Source of the DNA: Betaproteobacteria bacterium | GTDB lineage: Bacteria; Pseudomonadota; Gammaproteobacteria; Burkholderiales; SG8-39 | Length of the DNA: 9,243 nt | Reading direction: 5' to 3' | NCBI GenBank assembly: GCA_011391295.1 | Contig: JAABQT010000050.1 | Span: 1-9,243, forward strand | Position numbers and translations under genes: made by a program | The notes under the pieces: generated by a model | Databases searched by the model: none | Seen by the model: only the letters and a program-made list of their open reading frames with translations | Told to the model about the DNA's origin: nothing | Shown: positions 1-7,765 of the stretch, piece by piece | Layout: each line of letters starts with the position of its first letter | Numbering within the stretch: position 1 is the stretch's first letter

Positions 1-1
1 C

Positions 2-40
2 CCGATGCTCGAACTGGCGCGACAGCGGCTCTGCGAATGA
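2..40 (+). CDS. Possible 3' end of an upstream plus-strand gene
   Basis: One plus-strand frame is open from the window edge to a TGA at 38-40 and would encode the tail PMLELARQRLCE. That looks like an ordinary helical protein C-terminus. The other two plus frames also stop within the first 61 bases, so this frame is chosen only on the look of the peptide. If real, the gene is convergent with the methyltransferase and ends about 34 bp from its stop. No hairpin terminator is visible between them. No function can be assigned from 12 residues. Confidence 0.3.
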   Translation, partial: PMLELARQRLCE

Positions 41-74
41 CCGATTGAAACCGCAGCCGTAAGCAGCCACTTGT

Positions 75-683
75 TCACCGCCGCGCCAACACCACCGCCA
101 ACTCCGCCAACCCCGCCGGATGCTCCGTCCGCGGATAAGGCGGCTTTCCCCACGCCCACCGCGGCTCCGCAAACAGCGCCCGCATGGCGTTGATGTCGCA
201 GTGGTAGGGCGGCCCTTGAATCAATCCCTCGGCTGCGCCCTCGCGCAGCCACTGCATGAACAAAGCAAACAGCTTCCCGCCCGGCGCCAGCCACCTGTGC
301 AGCCGGTCCGCATACTCGCGCCACTGGTCCGGATACAGCGCGCACAAGCAAGTCTGTTCATACACGGCATCGAACGCACGATCCGGCTCCCACGCCAGCA
401 CGTCGGCTTGCACCAAAGTCGCATCGACGCCCGCCTTCTCCAGGTTCCGATGCGTGCGTGAAATCGCCTCGTCGGAGTAATCCAGCCCGGTCACCTCGAA
501 TCCCGCCAAAGCCAGATCGACCACTTCGTACCCCGACCCGCACCCCGGCACGAGGATGCGGCAGGGTTTCAACAAGCCGGCACGTAGCCACAAAGCAAGC
601 TGCGGGCTCGAAGCGCCGCGATCCCAAGGTGTATTCCCCGAGGCGAAGCGCTCTTCCCAGAACTCCTTCGTCGGTCCCGCCAT
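75..683 (-). CDS. TPMT-family SAM-dependent methyltransferase
   Basis: A 202-residue class I (Rossmann-fold) methyltransferase of the thiopurine/thiol/halide S-methyltransferase type. The family moves a methyl group from S-adenosylmethionine to sulfur, selenium or halide acceptors; the substrate here cannot be read from sequence. Visible marks are the N-terminal FWEERF and NTPWDRG segments (residues 8-23), SAM motif I LVPGCGSG (44-51), the acidic GLDYS at the end of strand 2 (66-70), QADVL (92-96), and YEQTCLCALYPDQW (108-121), which is close to the 'YEQTFLCALPP' segment of bacterial and plant thiol methyltransferases. WLAPGG (131-136) is the usual post-motif turn. Length fits the family. The ATG at 683 is supported by an AGGA eight bases upstream on the minus strand. 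It is divergent from hrpA with a 29-bp gap. The fold is near certain; the TPMT assignment is strong. Confidence 0.88.
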   Translation of the reverse strand: MAGPTKEFWEERFASGNTPWDRGASSPQLALWLRAGLLKPCRILVPGCGSGYEVVDLALAGFEVTGLDYSDEAISRTHRNLEKAGVDATLVQADVLAWEPDRAFDAVYEQTCLCALYPDQWREYADRLHRWLAPGGKLFALFMQWLREGAAEGLIQGPPYHCDINAMRALFAEPRWAWGKPPYPRTEHPAGLAELAVVLARR

Positions 684-712
684 GGCGCCAATCCTATATC
701 CTCGGGCGCCTC
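684..712. promoter_or_regulatory. Short divergent intergenic gap, methyltransferase / hrpA
   Basis: Only 29 bp separate the two divergent start codons, so each promoter must lie partly in the other gene's 5' coding region. The only AT-rich part is ATCCTATATCC (about 691-701). Read on plus, TATATC at 695-700 could be a weak -10 for hrpA, but no convincing -35 lies 16-18 bp upstream. Read on minus, the same stretch supplies the AGGA Shine-Dalgarno of the methyltransferase. hrpA has no visible Shine-Dalgarno here. This entry marks location, not a proven promoter. Confidence 0.3.
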
Positions 713-3700
713 ATGCGGCCGCCGATCCACTTCGACCCCGCACTCCCGGTCACCCAGAAGCGGGAGGAGATCGCGCGCGCCATCGCCGCGCACCCGGTGG
801 TCATCGTGTGCGGCGAGACCGGCTCGGGCAAGACCACGCAGATCCCGAAGATCCTCCTCGAGATGGGGCGGGGAGAGAAAAAATACATCGGCCACACGCA
901 GCCGCGCCGCATCGCCGCGCGCTCGGTGGCCGCGAGGATCGCCGAGGAGCTGAAGGTCGAGCTGGGCGGCGTGGTGGGCTACAAGGTGCGCTTCACCGAC
1001 AAGGTCGGGCCGCGCACGCAGATCAAGCTGATGACCGATGGCATCCTGCTCGCCGAAACGCAGGGCGACCCGGACCTCAAAGCCTACGACACCATTATCC
1101 TGGACGAGGCGCACGAGCGCAGTCTCAACATCGATTTCCTGCTCGGCTATCTCAAGCGCCTGCTGCCCCGGCGCCCGGACCTGAAGGTCGTCGTTACCTC
1201 GGCCACCATCGACGCCGAGCGTTTCTCCAAGCACCTCGACGGCGCGCCGGTGATCGAGGTCTCCGGACGCCTTTACCCGGTCGAAGTGCGCTACCGCCCG
1301 GTGGGCGGCGACGAGGAAGACACCACGCGCGACGAGGAGGAGCAGGCGCTCGCAGACGCGGTGCAGGAACTGTTTCGCGAAGGCCCGGGCGACGTGCTGG
1401 TGTTCCTGCCCGGCGAGCGCGAGATCCGCGATGCCACCGCCGTGCTGGCGAAGGCGAACCTGAAAGGCGCCGAGATCCTGCCGCTCTACGGCCGCCTGTC
1501 GGTGGCCGACCAGGACCGCGTCTTCCACCCCGCCGGCGCCCGCCGCGTGGTGCTCGCCACCAACGTGGCCGAAACCTCGCTCACCGTGCCGCGCATCCGC
1601 TACGTGGTGGACGCGGGCCAGGCGCGCGTCAAGCGGTACTCGTATCGCAACAAGGTGGAGCAGCTGCGCGTGGAGAACATCTCGCAGGCGGCGGCGCAGC
1701 AGCGCGCCGGGCGCTGCGGCCGCGTGGCCGACGGCATCTGCATCCGCCTGTACGGCGAGGACGAATTCAAGCTGCGCCCCGCGTACACCGATCCCGAGGT
1801 GCTGCGCGCCTCGCTCGCCGCGGTGATCCTGCGCGCCCTGTCCCTGAACCTGGGCAAGGTCGAGGATTTCCCGTTTCTCGATGCGCCGAACTCCCGCGCC
1901 ATTGCCGATGGCTACGGCCTGCTCGCAGAGCTGGGCGCAGTGGACGACGAAAACCGCCTGACCGACGTGGGACGCGAGCTCGCCCGGCTGCCGCTCGATC
2001 CGCGGGTCGGGCGCATGCTGATCGCCGCGCGCGCCGAGGGCTGCCTGGAGCAATTGCTGGTGATCGCCGCGGCGCTCTCGGTACAGGACCCGCGCGAGCG
2101 GCCGCTGGCCAGGCAAAGCGCGGCGGACGAGCGCCACGCGCGCTTCGCCGACGAGCGCTCGGATTTCCTCGCGCTGCTGAAACTGTGGAAATTGCAGGAC
2201 GAGCAGGGCCTGCGGCGCATCTGCCGCGACAATTTCCTTTCCTACCCGCGCATGCGCGAGTGGCGCGACGTGCACACCCAGCTGCAAACCGCGGTGGACG
2301 AGCTCGAGTGGAAGCACTCGAGCGCCCGGATGGACAAGCCCGACGGCTACCGCGCCATCCACCGCGCGCTGATCGCCGGGCTGCTCGGCAACGTCGGCAT
2401 GCAGGACCAAACTGAGAAAAACTACACCGGGGCGCGCGGCATCAAGTTCTGGGTGCACCCGGGCTCGGGCACGAAAAAACCCGGCCAGTGGGTGATCGGC
2501 GCTGAACTGGTCGAAACCACGCGCCTGTTTGCGCGCACCGTGGCGACGATCGAGCCGCAGTGGCTGGAGGAACTGGGCGCGCACCTCTTGAAGCGCCACC
2601 GCGACAACCCGCACTGGGAGAAGATGCGCGCGCAGGTGGTGGCGCTGGAGCGCGGCACGCTCTACGGGCTGCCGCTGTACACCAGCCGGCGCGTGCACTA
2701 CGGGCCGCTCGACCCCGGGTTCTCGCGCGGCATCTTCATCCGCTCGGCGCTGGTGGAAGGCGAATTCGACACCAAGGCGCCGTTTTTCGCCCACAACCGG
2801 CGCCTGGTAGCGGAGATCGAGCGCATGGAGCACAAGTCGCGCCGCCCGGACATCCTGGTGGACGATGAACTGATCCACGCCTTCTACGAGGAGCGCGTGC
2901 CCGAGGGCATCCACAACGGGGCCGACTTCGAAAAATGGCGCAAGGAGGCCGAGCGCGAAAACCCGAAGCTGCTGCATCTCAAGCGCGATGACCTGATGCG
3001 CCACGAGGCGGCCGGCATCACCACCGACGCCTTTCCGCACGAACTGAAGCTCGGCGCCAACGCGTACCAGCTCGAATACCACTTCGATCCGCGCTCGCCG
3101 CGCGACGGCGTGACCATGACCGTGCCGGTGGCGCTGCTCAACCAGGTGCCGGCGGCGCGCTGCGATTGGCTGGTGCCGGGATTGCTGAGGGAAAAGGTGC
3201 GCGCACTGACGAAGTCGATGCCGCAGCGGCTGCGCCACAAGCTCGGGCCGCTGGAGGAGTTCGCCGAGGAATTCGCGGCACGCGCCGCGCCCACCGACAC
3301 GCCGCTCGCGCAGGCGCTCGCGCGCCACATGCGCGCGGAACTCAACCTCGACGTGCCGCTCGACGCCTTCCGCCCCGATTCGGCGCCGCCGCACCTGCAC
3401 ATGAACTTCCTCGTCATCGACGAGCACGGCCGGCAGCTGGGCATCGGCCGCAACCTCGCCGAGTTGAAGCGCGAGCTGGGCGCACACACGTCGTCGGTCC
3501 TGCAGCAGGAGGCGCCGGTGGGCGAGGGCGAGCGCTTCACCGGCTGGACCATGGGCGAGCTTGCCGAGATGATGGAGATCGAGCGCGGCGGGCAGACCCT
3601 GGTGGGCTATCCGGCGCTGGTGGACGCCGGCGACGCGGTGACCCTGCAGGTATTCGACGCGCCGGAGAAGGCGACCGAGCTGCACCGCGCCGGCGTGCGC

Positions 3701-4336
3701 CGGCTCCTCGCCATCGCTTTCAAGGACCGCGTACGCGACCTGGAGCGGAGCTGGGCCAGGGACGTGGTCCTTGGCCCGGTGACCGAGGATCTGGTCGCCG
3801 CGGCGCTCGACCGGGCGTTCCTAGGCGAATCGCTGCCGATGACCCAAGCGGATTTTGCGCGACGCGTGGCGGAGGGCCGTTCGCGCTTCATGCTCGTCGC
3901 GCAGGAAGTGGCACGCACCGCGGCGGCGATTCTTGCCGCGCATGCCGACCTGAAGAAGAAGCTCGCGCCGGCGGCGAAGTCGTTTGCGCAGGCGGCCCAG
4001 GACATCGAGCAGCAGCTCGCGCGGCTGCTGGGCAGCGGATGGCTGGCAAACACGCCCTGGGCGCGACTGCAGCATTTCCCGCGCTACCTGAAAGCGGCCG
4101 CAGCGCGCCTGGAGAAGCTGCGCACCGACCCGGCGCGCGACGCGCGCCTGATGACCGACCTGCAGCCGCTGCTTGCCGCCTGGCTGCGCACGCCCAGACC
4201 GCTCCATGCAGAGCAGGCGCAATTCGGCTGGTTATTGGAAGAGCTCCGGGTGTCGCTGTTCGCGCAACAGCTCAAGACGCCCGTGCCGGTGTCCGCCAAG
4301 CGCCTCGCGAAACTGTGGCAAAGTATCCGCCGATGA
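713..4336 (+). CDS. hrpA: ATP-dependent RNA helicase HrpA (DEAH-box)
   Basis: A 1207-residue DEAH/RHA-family RNA helicase in the size range of E. coli HrpA (about 1300). It uses ATP to remodel RNA; in E. coli HrpA is linked to fimbrial mRNA processing and to rescue of stalled ribosomes. Visible in order are Walker A GETGSGKT (34-41), DEAH (131-134), motif III SAT (163-165) and motif VI QRAGRCGR (330-337). Next come a winged-helix/HA2 ratchet region (about 386-480), an OB-fold-like segment with YTGARGIKFWVHPGSG (about 560-580), and a long DUF3418-type C-terminal half (about 625-1207) typical of HrpA. The frame stays open upstream to 458, but that part is antisense to the methyltransferase. I choose ATG 713, where PPIHFDPALPVTQKREEI matches the usual family N-terminus (LPVSQKREEI-like). 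No Shine-Dalgarno is evident. Its TGA overlaps the next ATG. Confidence 0.95.
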   Translation: MRPPIHFDPALPVTQKREEIARAIAAHPVVIVCGETGSGKTTQIPKILLEMGRGEKKYIGHTQPRRIAARSVAARIAEELKVELGGVVGYKVRFTDKVGPRTQIKLMTDGILLAETQGDPDLKAYDTIILDEAHERSLNIDFLLGYLKRLLPRRPDLKVVVTSATIDAERFSKHLDGAPVIEVSGRLYPVEVRYRPVGGDEEDTTRDEEEQALADAVQELFREGPGDVLVFLPGEREIRDATAVLAKANLKGAEILPLYGRLSVADQDRVFHPAGARRVVLATNVAETSLTVPRIRYVVDAGQARVKRYSYRNKVEQLRVENISQAAAQQRAGRCGRVADGICIRLYGEDEFKLRPAYTDPEVLRASLAAVILRALSLNLGKVEDFPFLDAPNSRAIADGYGLLAELGAVDDENRLTDVGRELARLPLDPRVGRMLIAARAEGCLEQLLVIAAALSVQDPRERPLARQSAADERHARFADERSDFLALLKLWKLQDEQGLRRICRDNFLSYPRMREWRDVHTQLQTAVDELEWKHSSARMDKPDGYRAIHRALIAGLLGNVGMQDQTEKNYTGARGIKFWVHPGSGTKKPGQWVIGAELVETTRLFARTVATIEPQWLEELGAHLLKRHRDNPHWEKMRAQVVALERGTLYGLPLYTSRRVHYGPLDPGFSRGIFIRSALVEGEFDTKAPFFAHNRRLVAEIERMEHKSRRPDILVDDELIHAFYEERVPEGIHNGADFEKWRKEAERENPKLLHLKRDDLMRHEAAGITTDAFPHELKLGANAYQLEYHFDPRSPRDGVTMTVPVALLNQVPAARCDWLVPGLLREKVRALTKSMPQRLRHKLGPLEEFAEEFAARAAPTDTPLAQALARHMRAELNLDVPLDAFRPDSAPPHLHMNFLVIDEHGRQLGIGRNLAELKRELGAHTSSVLQQEAPVGEGERFTGWTMGELAEMMEIERGGQTLVGYPALVDAGDAVTLQVFDAPEKATELHRAGVRRLLAIAFKDRVRDLERSWARDVVLGPVTEDLVAAALDRAFLGESLPMTQADFARRVAEGRSRFMLVAQEVARTAAAILAAHADLKKKLAPAAKSFAQAAQDIEQQLARLLGSGWLANTPWARLQHFPRYLKAAAARLEKLRTDPARDARLMTDLQPLLAAWLRTPRPLHAEQAQFGWLLEELRVSLFAQQLKTPVPVSAKRLAKLWQSIRR

Positions 4337-5073
4337 ACACGATCCCGAACTCGCTGGTCTACGCGCTCGCCAACGTGCTGCATCCGCGCATGCTCTGGCT
4401 GATGGTCTGGCCGCTGGTCATCGCGCTCGGCCTGTGGGGGACGCTGGCGATCGTGTTCTGGGCGCAGATCGCGCTCGCCATCGCCGAGTGGATGCAGAGC
4501 GGCCTGGCGTACCTGCCGTTCATCTCGGACTGGGACTTCGCGACGGCGACGCTGTTCGCGGCGAAGCTCCTGATCCTGGTGATGCTGGTGCCGCTCATCC
4601 AGCTCACCGCGCTCCTCATCCTCTCCATCTTCGGCATGCCCTCGATGGTCGAGCACGTGGCGAGCCGCAGCTTTCCGGGCCTGCAGCGCCGCAAGGGCGG
4701 CAGCCTCGCGGGCAGCGTCTGGAATTCGAGCGTCGGGTTGCTCGGCCTCATCGGCCTGGGCCTGGTCTCGATGCCGTTCTGGATCTTCCCGCCGCTCTGG
4801 CCGCTGATCCCGATCGCCATCCTCGGCTGGGTCAACCAGCGCGTGCTGCGCTACGACGCGCTCGCCGAGCACGCCGACGCCGGCGAGATGCGGCAGGTGT
4901 TTGCCGCCAACGGCGGCGGGCTCTACCTGATGGGGCTGATTCTGGCGCTCGCGGCGTACATCCCGATCCTCGGCTTTTTCGCGCCGGTGCTCCTTGGCCT
5001 GAGCTTCATCCATTACCTGCTCGCCGCGCTGCAGGCGCGGCGCGAGGCGCCGATCGAGGCCAGGGCGCTGTGA
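4333..5073 (+). CDS. EI24-domain (CysZ-like) integral membrane protein
   Basis: A 246-residue polytopic inner-membrane protein resembling the EI24/CysZ family. CysZ of E. coli is a sulfate permease; most bacterial EI24 proteins have no proven substrate, so no transport role is claimed. Hydrophobic segments lie at about 20-50, 73-101, 133-167 (possibly two helices broken by PFWIFPPLWPLIP) and 196-233. Family-like signs are the LQRRKGG-x-LAG loop (117-127) and VNQRVLRYDALAEHAD (167-182), the charged 'R-DALAEHA' motif that I recognise from EI24 members. The start is the ATG that overlaps the hrpA stop (ATGA), with no clear Shine-Dalgarno, so translation is probably coupled to hrpA. The 3' end overlaps the next gene in the same way. 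Confidence 0.85.
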   Translation: MNTIPNSLVYALANVLHPRMLWLMVWPLVIALGLWGTLAIVFWAQIALAIAEWMQSGLAYLPFISDWDFATATLFAAKLLILVMLVPLIQLTALLILSIFGMPSMVEHVASRSFPGLQRRKGGSLAGSVWNSSVGLLGLIGLGLVSMPFWIFPPLWPLIPIAILGWVNQRVLRYDALAEHADAGEMRQVFAANGGGLYLMGLILALAAYIPILGFFAPVLLGLSFIHYLLAALQARREAPIEARAL

Positions 5074-5825
5074 CCGGATTCGGCGCCTTCGTCTTCGGCG
5101 ACGAGATCCTCGTCGGCAAGCGCCAGGACAAGCATTTCCCGTGGCTCATCGAGGCGCTGGGAAAACGCGGCCTGCGCCTCGCCTGGTGCGAGCACCTGGG
5201 CGACGAGCCGGCGCGCGTCACGCAGGCGCTCAAGCGCACCTTCGCCACCGAGGACATCGTGTTCTGCTTCGGCGGCATCGGCGCGACGCCCGACGACCAT
5301 ACGCGCCAGTGCGCCGCCGAAGCGCTCGGCGTCGGTCTGGCGCTGCATGCGGACGCGGAAAGCGAAATCCGCGGCCGCTTCGGCGCCGAAACCAACGCGC
5401 AGCGCCTGAAGATGGGGGAATTCCCGGTCGGCGCGGAAATCGTTCCCAATCCGTTCAACCGCATTCCGGGCTTCGCGCTCGCCCACCATTACTTCGTGCC
5501 CGGCTTTCCGCAGATGGCCTGGCCGATGATCGAGTGGGTGCTCGAGCAGAAATACCGGCACCTGTTCGACTCGCAGCGCTGGGCCGAGGGCTCGCTGATC
5601 GTCTACAACCTGCCCGAATCGGCCGTGTCGCCGCTGATGGAGGAGCTGAACCGCGCCTTCCCGGGCCTCAAGGCCTTCAGCCTGCCGAGCATGGGCGAGG
5701 GCGGCTCGCGCCGGCACATCGAGCTCGGGGTGCGGGGCGCGCCCGCCGAGATCAGTCCGGCGATGAAGCGGCTGCGCACGGGCGTGGCGCAACTGGGCGG
5801 CCGCCTGGACATTCCAAATACCTGA
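5070..5825 (+). CDS. Stand-alone molybdopterin-binding / CinA-N-like protein
   Basis: A 251-residue protein whose first ~170 residues look like the MoaB/MogA/CinA N-terminal (molybdopterin-binding, MoCF) fold. GDEIL (10-14) matches the family 'G(T/D)E(I/L)L', and FGGIGATPDDHT (67-78) matches the ligand-binding 'GG(L/I)G(P/A)T-DD-T' loop. The C-terminal NMN-deamidase domain of full-length CinA is absent; the last ~80 residues resemble the small extra domain of COG1058 proteins. Automatic pipelines often call such proteins 'competence/damage-inducible protein A', but nothing here supports competence. The GTG start overlaps the upstream TGA (GTGA) and is preceded by GAGG (5056-5059) and AGGG (5062-5065), so it is probably coupled to the EI24 gene. 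Substrate and reaction are unknown; the family may bind a pterin or nucleotide. Confidence 0.83.
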   Translation: MTGFGAFVFGDEILVGKRQDKHFPWLIEALGKRGLRLAWCEHLGDEPARVTQALKRTFATEDIVFCFGGIGATPDDHTRQCAAEALGVGLALHADAESEIRGRFGAETNAQRLKMGEFPVGAEIVPNPFNRIPGFALAHHYFVPGFPQMAWPMIEWVLEQKYRHLFDSQRWAEGSLIVYNLPESAVSPLMEELNRAFPGLKAFSLPSMGEGGSRRHIELGVRGAPAEISPAMKRLRTGVAQLGGRLDIPNT

Positions 5826-5873
5826 TTTCTCCCGTATAATCCGCGCCTTTTCGCGGTTCACGAGGTTTCCAAA
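5812..5873 (+). promoter_or_regulatory. Probable sigma-70 promoter and leader of the rpsP operon
   Basis: A perfect -10, TATAAT, sits at 5835-5840. At 17-bp spacing the -35 would be TTCCAA (5812-5817, 3 of 6 matches), inside the 3' end of the upstream gene; TGGACA at 5806-5811 fits better but is 23 bp away, too far. The bases after the -10 are CCGCGCC, a GC-rich discriminator of the kind seen at stringently controlled ribosomal promoters. Transcription would start near 5847, giving a leader of about 27 nt. A good Shine-Dalgarno, GAGG (5862-5865), lies eight bases before the rpsP ATG. CCGCG/CGCGG (5841-5845/5852-5856) forms a small dyad at the likely start site. Confidence 0.65.
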
Positions 5874-6125
5874 ATGGTGGTGATTCGACTGGCGCGCGGC
5901 GGCGCGAACAAGCGTCCTTTTTTCAGCATGGTGGTGGCGGACTCGCGCCGTGCGGTGAAGGGAAAATTTATCGAGCGCGTCGGCTTCTACGACCCGAAGG
6001 CCCCCGAGGGCCGCGAGTCGCTGCGCGTGAACGTGGAGCGGCTCAAGCACTGGCAGGGCAAGGGCGCGCAACTCTCGCCCACCGTGAAGCGGCTCGTGAA
6101 GCAGTTTGGCAAGAAGGCCGCCTGA
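5874..6125 (+). CDS. rpsP: 30S ribosomal protein bS16
   Basis: An 83-residue protein matching bS16 over its whole length. It has the N-terminal [17 protein letters not shown] core, the VADSR strand (21-25), the IERVGFYDP segment and the [16 protein letters not shown] tail helix. bS16 binds 16S rRNA early and stabilises the 5' and central domains of the 30S subunit. ATG 5874 has an ideal Shine-Dalgarno. It is the first gene of the conserved rpsP-rimM-trmD-rplS operon. Its 3' end overlaps the likely start of rimM by 20 bp. Composition matches the flanking genes. Confidence 0.97.
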   Translation: MVVIRLARGGANKRPFFSMVVADSRRAVKGKFIERVGFYDPKAPEGRESLRVNVERLKHWQGKGAQLSPTVKRLVKQFGKKAA

Positions 6126-6603
6126 TCTGATCGAGCTGGGCCGCGTCGCCGGGTCCTACGGCGTGCGCGGCTGGATCAAGGTGGCGCCGCAGCGGGGCGT
6201 GGCGCAGGCGCTGGTGGCGGCAAAGGAATGGTGGCTCGGCGAGGAACTGCGCCTGGTGGACGAGGCGAAGGTGCACAGCGCCAAGGTGGTGGCCAAGCTC
6301 GCCGGGGTCGAAACCCGCGAACAGGCACTGGCGCTGAAGGGCACGACGATCTCGGTGCCGCGCGCGGCGCTGCCGGATGCGAATGACGGGCGCTACTACC
6401 TCTCCGACCTGGTCGGCCTGGAAGTGGTGAACGGGCAGGGCGAGAAGCTGGGCGTGGTGCGGCAGTGGTCCACGCACGGCCCGCAGGATGTGATGGAAGT
6501 TGCCGGCGACCGGACGCGCTTGCTGCCCTGGGTGCCGGCGGTGGTGAAGCAGGTGGACCTCGAAGCGAAGCGCATCGAGGTGGAATGGGAGGCGGACTGG
6601 TGA
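6106..6603 (+). CDS. rimM: 16S rRNA processing / 30S maturation factor RimM
   Basis: A 165-residue RimM. The protein helps mature the head of the 30S subunit and binds uS19. The N-terminal domain opens with [17 protein letters not shown] (10-26), the family signature. A PRC-barrel-type C-terminal domain begins at about [11 protein letters not shown] (97-107) and ends with the conserved [19 protein letters not shown] (139-157). There is no ATG at the right place. The best conventional start is TTG 6106, inside the end of rpsP, which gives a seven-residue lead (MARRPPD). The alternative is a rare CTG at 6127, just after the rpsP stop, which has AGAAGG (6112-6117) nine bases upstream and gives a more compact family-like N-terminus. 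I list the TTG with reservation. The stop overlaps the trmD GTG start. Confidence 0.93.
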   Translation: MARRPPDLIELGRVAGSYGVRGWIKVAPQRGVAQALVAAKEWWLGEELRLVDEAKVHSAKVVAKLAGVETREQALALKGTTISVPRAALPDANDGRYYLSDLVGLEVVNGQGEKLGVVRQWSTHGPQDVMEVAGDRTRLLPWVPAVVKQVDLEAKRIEVEWEADW

Positions 6604-7361
6604 TCCGCTTCGACGTGGTGACGCTGTTCCCGGAGATGTTCGCGGCGGTGACGCACAGCGGCATCACGAGAAAGGCGCTGGAGGCGGGGTTGTGGCGCCT
6701 GCAGACCTGGAATCCGCGCGATTTCACCACCGACAACTACCGGACGGTGGACGACCGTCCGTACGGTGGCGGGCCGGGAATGGTGATGCTGGCCGAGCCG
6801 CTGGAGAAGGCGCTGGACGCGGCGCGGTCGGAAGGCGGAGGCAGGGTGATCTACCTCTCGCCGCAGGGACGCAGGCTCGATCACGACAAAGTGATGGAGC
6901 TGGCGGGCAGGCAGGCGCTGACGTTGTTGTGCGGCCGCTACGAAGGCGTGGATGAGCGCCTGGTCCGGCGCCGCGTGGACGAAGAGCTGTCGCTCGGGGA
7001 CTTCGTGCTCTCCGGCGGCGAGCTGGCGGCGATGGCGGTGATGGACGCGGTGGTGCGGCAGTTGCCCGGGGCGCTGGGCGACGGGCAATCGGCGCTCGAG
7101 GAGTCGTTCGCCGCGGGGTTGCTGGATTGCCCGCAGTACACGCGGCCCGAGACCTGGGGTGTAGAGTCGGGCGGGCTCAAAGTGCCGGAGGTGCTGCTGT
7201 CGGGGCACCACGAGCAGATCCGGCGCTGGCGGTTGCAGCAGGCGCTGGGCAGGACCTGGCTGAGGCGCCCGGAACTGCTTGCCGCGAGGCGCATGAGCGA
7301 CGAAGAATCGAAACTGCTTGAAGCATTCAAGCAGGACATGGAGAGCGGAGCGCAAAAATGA
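6600..7361 (+). CDS. trmD: tRNA (guanine-N1-)-methyltransferase TrmD
   Basis: A 253-residue SPOUT methyltransferase that makes m1G37 next to the anticodon of tRNAs reading CNN (and some other) codons, preventing +1 frameshifts. Visible are [14 protein letters not shown] (50-63), [10 protein letters not shown] (85-94), [11 protein letters not shown] (111-121) and [13 protein letters not shown] (133-145), which form the trefoil-knot SAM site, then [11 protein letters not shown] (174-184) and [11 protein letters not shown] (201-211). The catalytic arginine is present (R153, equivalent to E. coli R154), but the position of E. coli Asp169 is Glu168 here (codon 7101-7103). Start is GTG 6600, overlapping the rimM stop, with a strong GGGAGG Shine-Dalgarno (6587-6592). 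Length is near the E. coli 255. It overlaps rplS by ATGA. Confidence 0.97.
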   Translation: MIRFDVVTLFPEMFAAVTHSGITRKALEAGLWRLQTWNPRDFTTDNYRTVDDRPYGGGPGMVMLAEPLEKALDAARSEGGGRVIYLSPQGRRLDHDKVMELAGRQALTLLCGRYEGVDERLVRRRVDEELSLGDFVLSGGELAAMAVMDAVVRQLPGALGDGQSALEESFAAGLLDCPQYTRPETWGVESGGLKVPEVLLSGHHEQIRRWRLQQALGRTWLRRPELLAARRMSDEESKLLEAFKQDMESGAQK

Positions 7362-7738
7362 ACTTGATCGAGAAACTCGAGCAGGAAGAAATCAAGCGGC
7401 TGGCGAAGAACGTGCCCGATTTCGCCCCCGGCGACACCGTGATCGTCAACGTCACCGTGGTCGAGGGCGAGCGCAAGCGCGCCCAGGCCTTCGAGGGCGT
7501 GGTGATCGCCAAGCGCAACCGCGGCATCGGCTCCTCCTTCACCGTGCGCAAGATCAGCTCCGGCGAAGGCGTGGAACGTACCTTCCAGACCTATTCGCCG
7601 CTCATCGCCTCGGTCGAAGTGAAGAGGAAGGGCGAAGTGCGCCGCGCCAAGCTGTATTACCTGCGCCAGCGCTCTGGCAAGTCCGCGCGCATCCGCGAGA
7701 AGGTCGGCGGGCCAAGCGCCGAAAACGGCGAAGAGTAA
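7358..7738 (+). CDS. rplS: 50S ribosomal protein bL19
   Basis: A 126-residue bL19, located at the subunit interface where it helps form bridges to the 30S. Conserved segments are [15 protein letters not shown] (1-15), [32 protein letters not shown] (a core family block), [17 protein letters not shown] and the basic [18 protein letters not shown] tail. It is about ten residues longer than E. coli bL19, with an acidic low-complexity end (SAENGEE), common in betaproteobacteria. ATG 7358 overlaps the trmD stop and has GGAG (7347-7350) seven bases upstream. Its TAA is also the first three bases of the tandem repeat that follows. Confidence 0.97.
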   Translation: MNLIEKLEQEEIKRLAKNVPDFAPGDTVIVNVTVVEGERKRAQAFEGVVIAKRNRGIGSSFTVRKISSGEGVERTFQTYSPLIASVEVKRKGEVRRAKLYYLRQRSGKSARIREKVGGPSAENGEE

Positions 7739-7765
7739 AAAAGGGGGTCATAAAAAAGGGGGTCA
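7736..7765 (+). repeat. 15-bp perfect tandem duplication
   Basis: TAAAAAAGGGGGTCA occurs twice head to tail at 7736-7750 and 7751-7765 with no mismatch. The first copy starts with the rplS stop codon. The second copy, apart from its first T, is the outer part of the left arm of the long inverted repeat. This fits slippage or unequal repair at the edge of an inserted element, or two nested end sequences. Confidence 0.93.

Noticed and set aside
458..712. N-terminal extension of hrpA by 85 codons
   Set aside because: This stretch is antisense to the conserved N-terminal half of the methyltransferase, and its residues (R, P, S rich) do not look like HrpA. ATG 713 gives the expected start.
569..3685. 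1038-codon open frame on the minus strand opposite hrpA
   Set aside because: Its peptide is rich in R, A, H, L and V without domain motifs, as expected for an antisense frame of a high-GC gene. The plus strand carries unmistakable helicase motifs.
5841..5856. Hairpin CCGCG/CGCGG as terminator of the hrpA unit
   Set aside because: The stem is only 5 bp and is followed by TTCACGAGG, not a T-run. It sits directly after the rpsP -10, so it belongs to the new transcript.
7127..7321. Small plus-strand open frames inside trmD and rplS (also 7318-7794)
   Set aside because: They are out-of-frame shadows with R/A-rich composition inside highly conserved genes.
7736..7765. Two direct repeats as a CRISPR remnant
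   Set aside because: The 15-bp copies abut with no spacer, and no cas gene is present.
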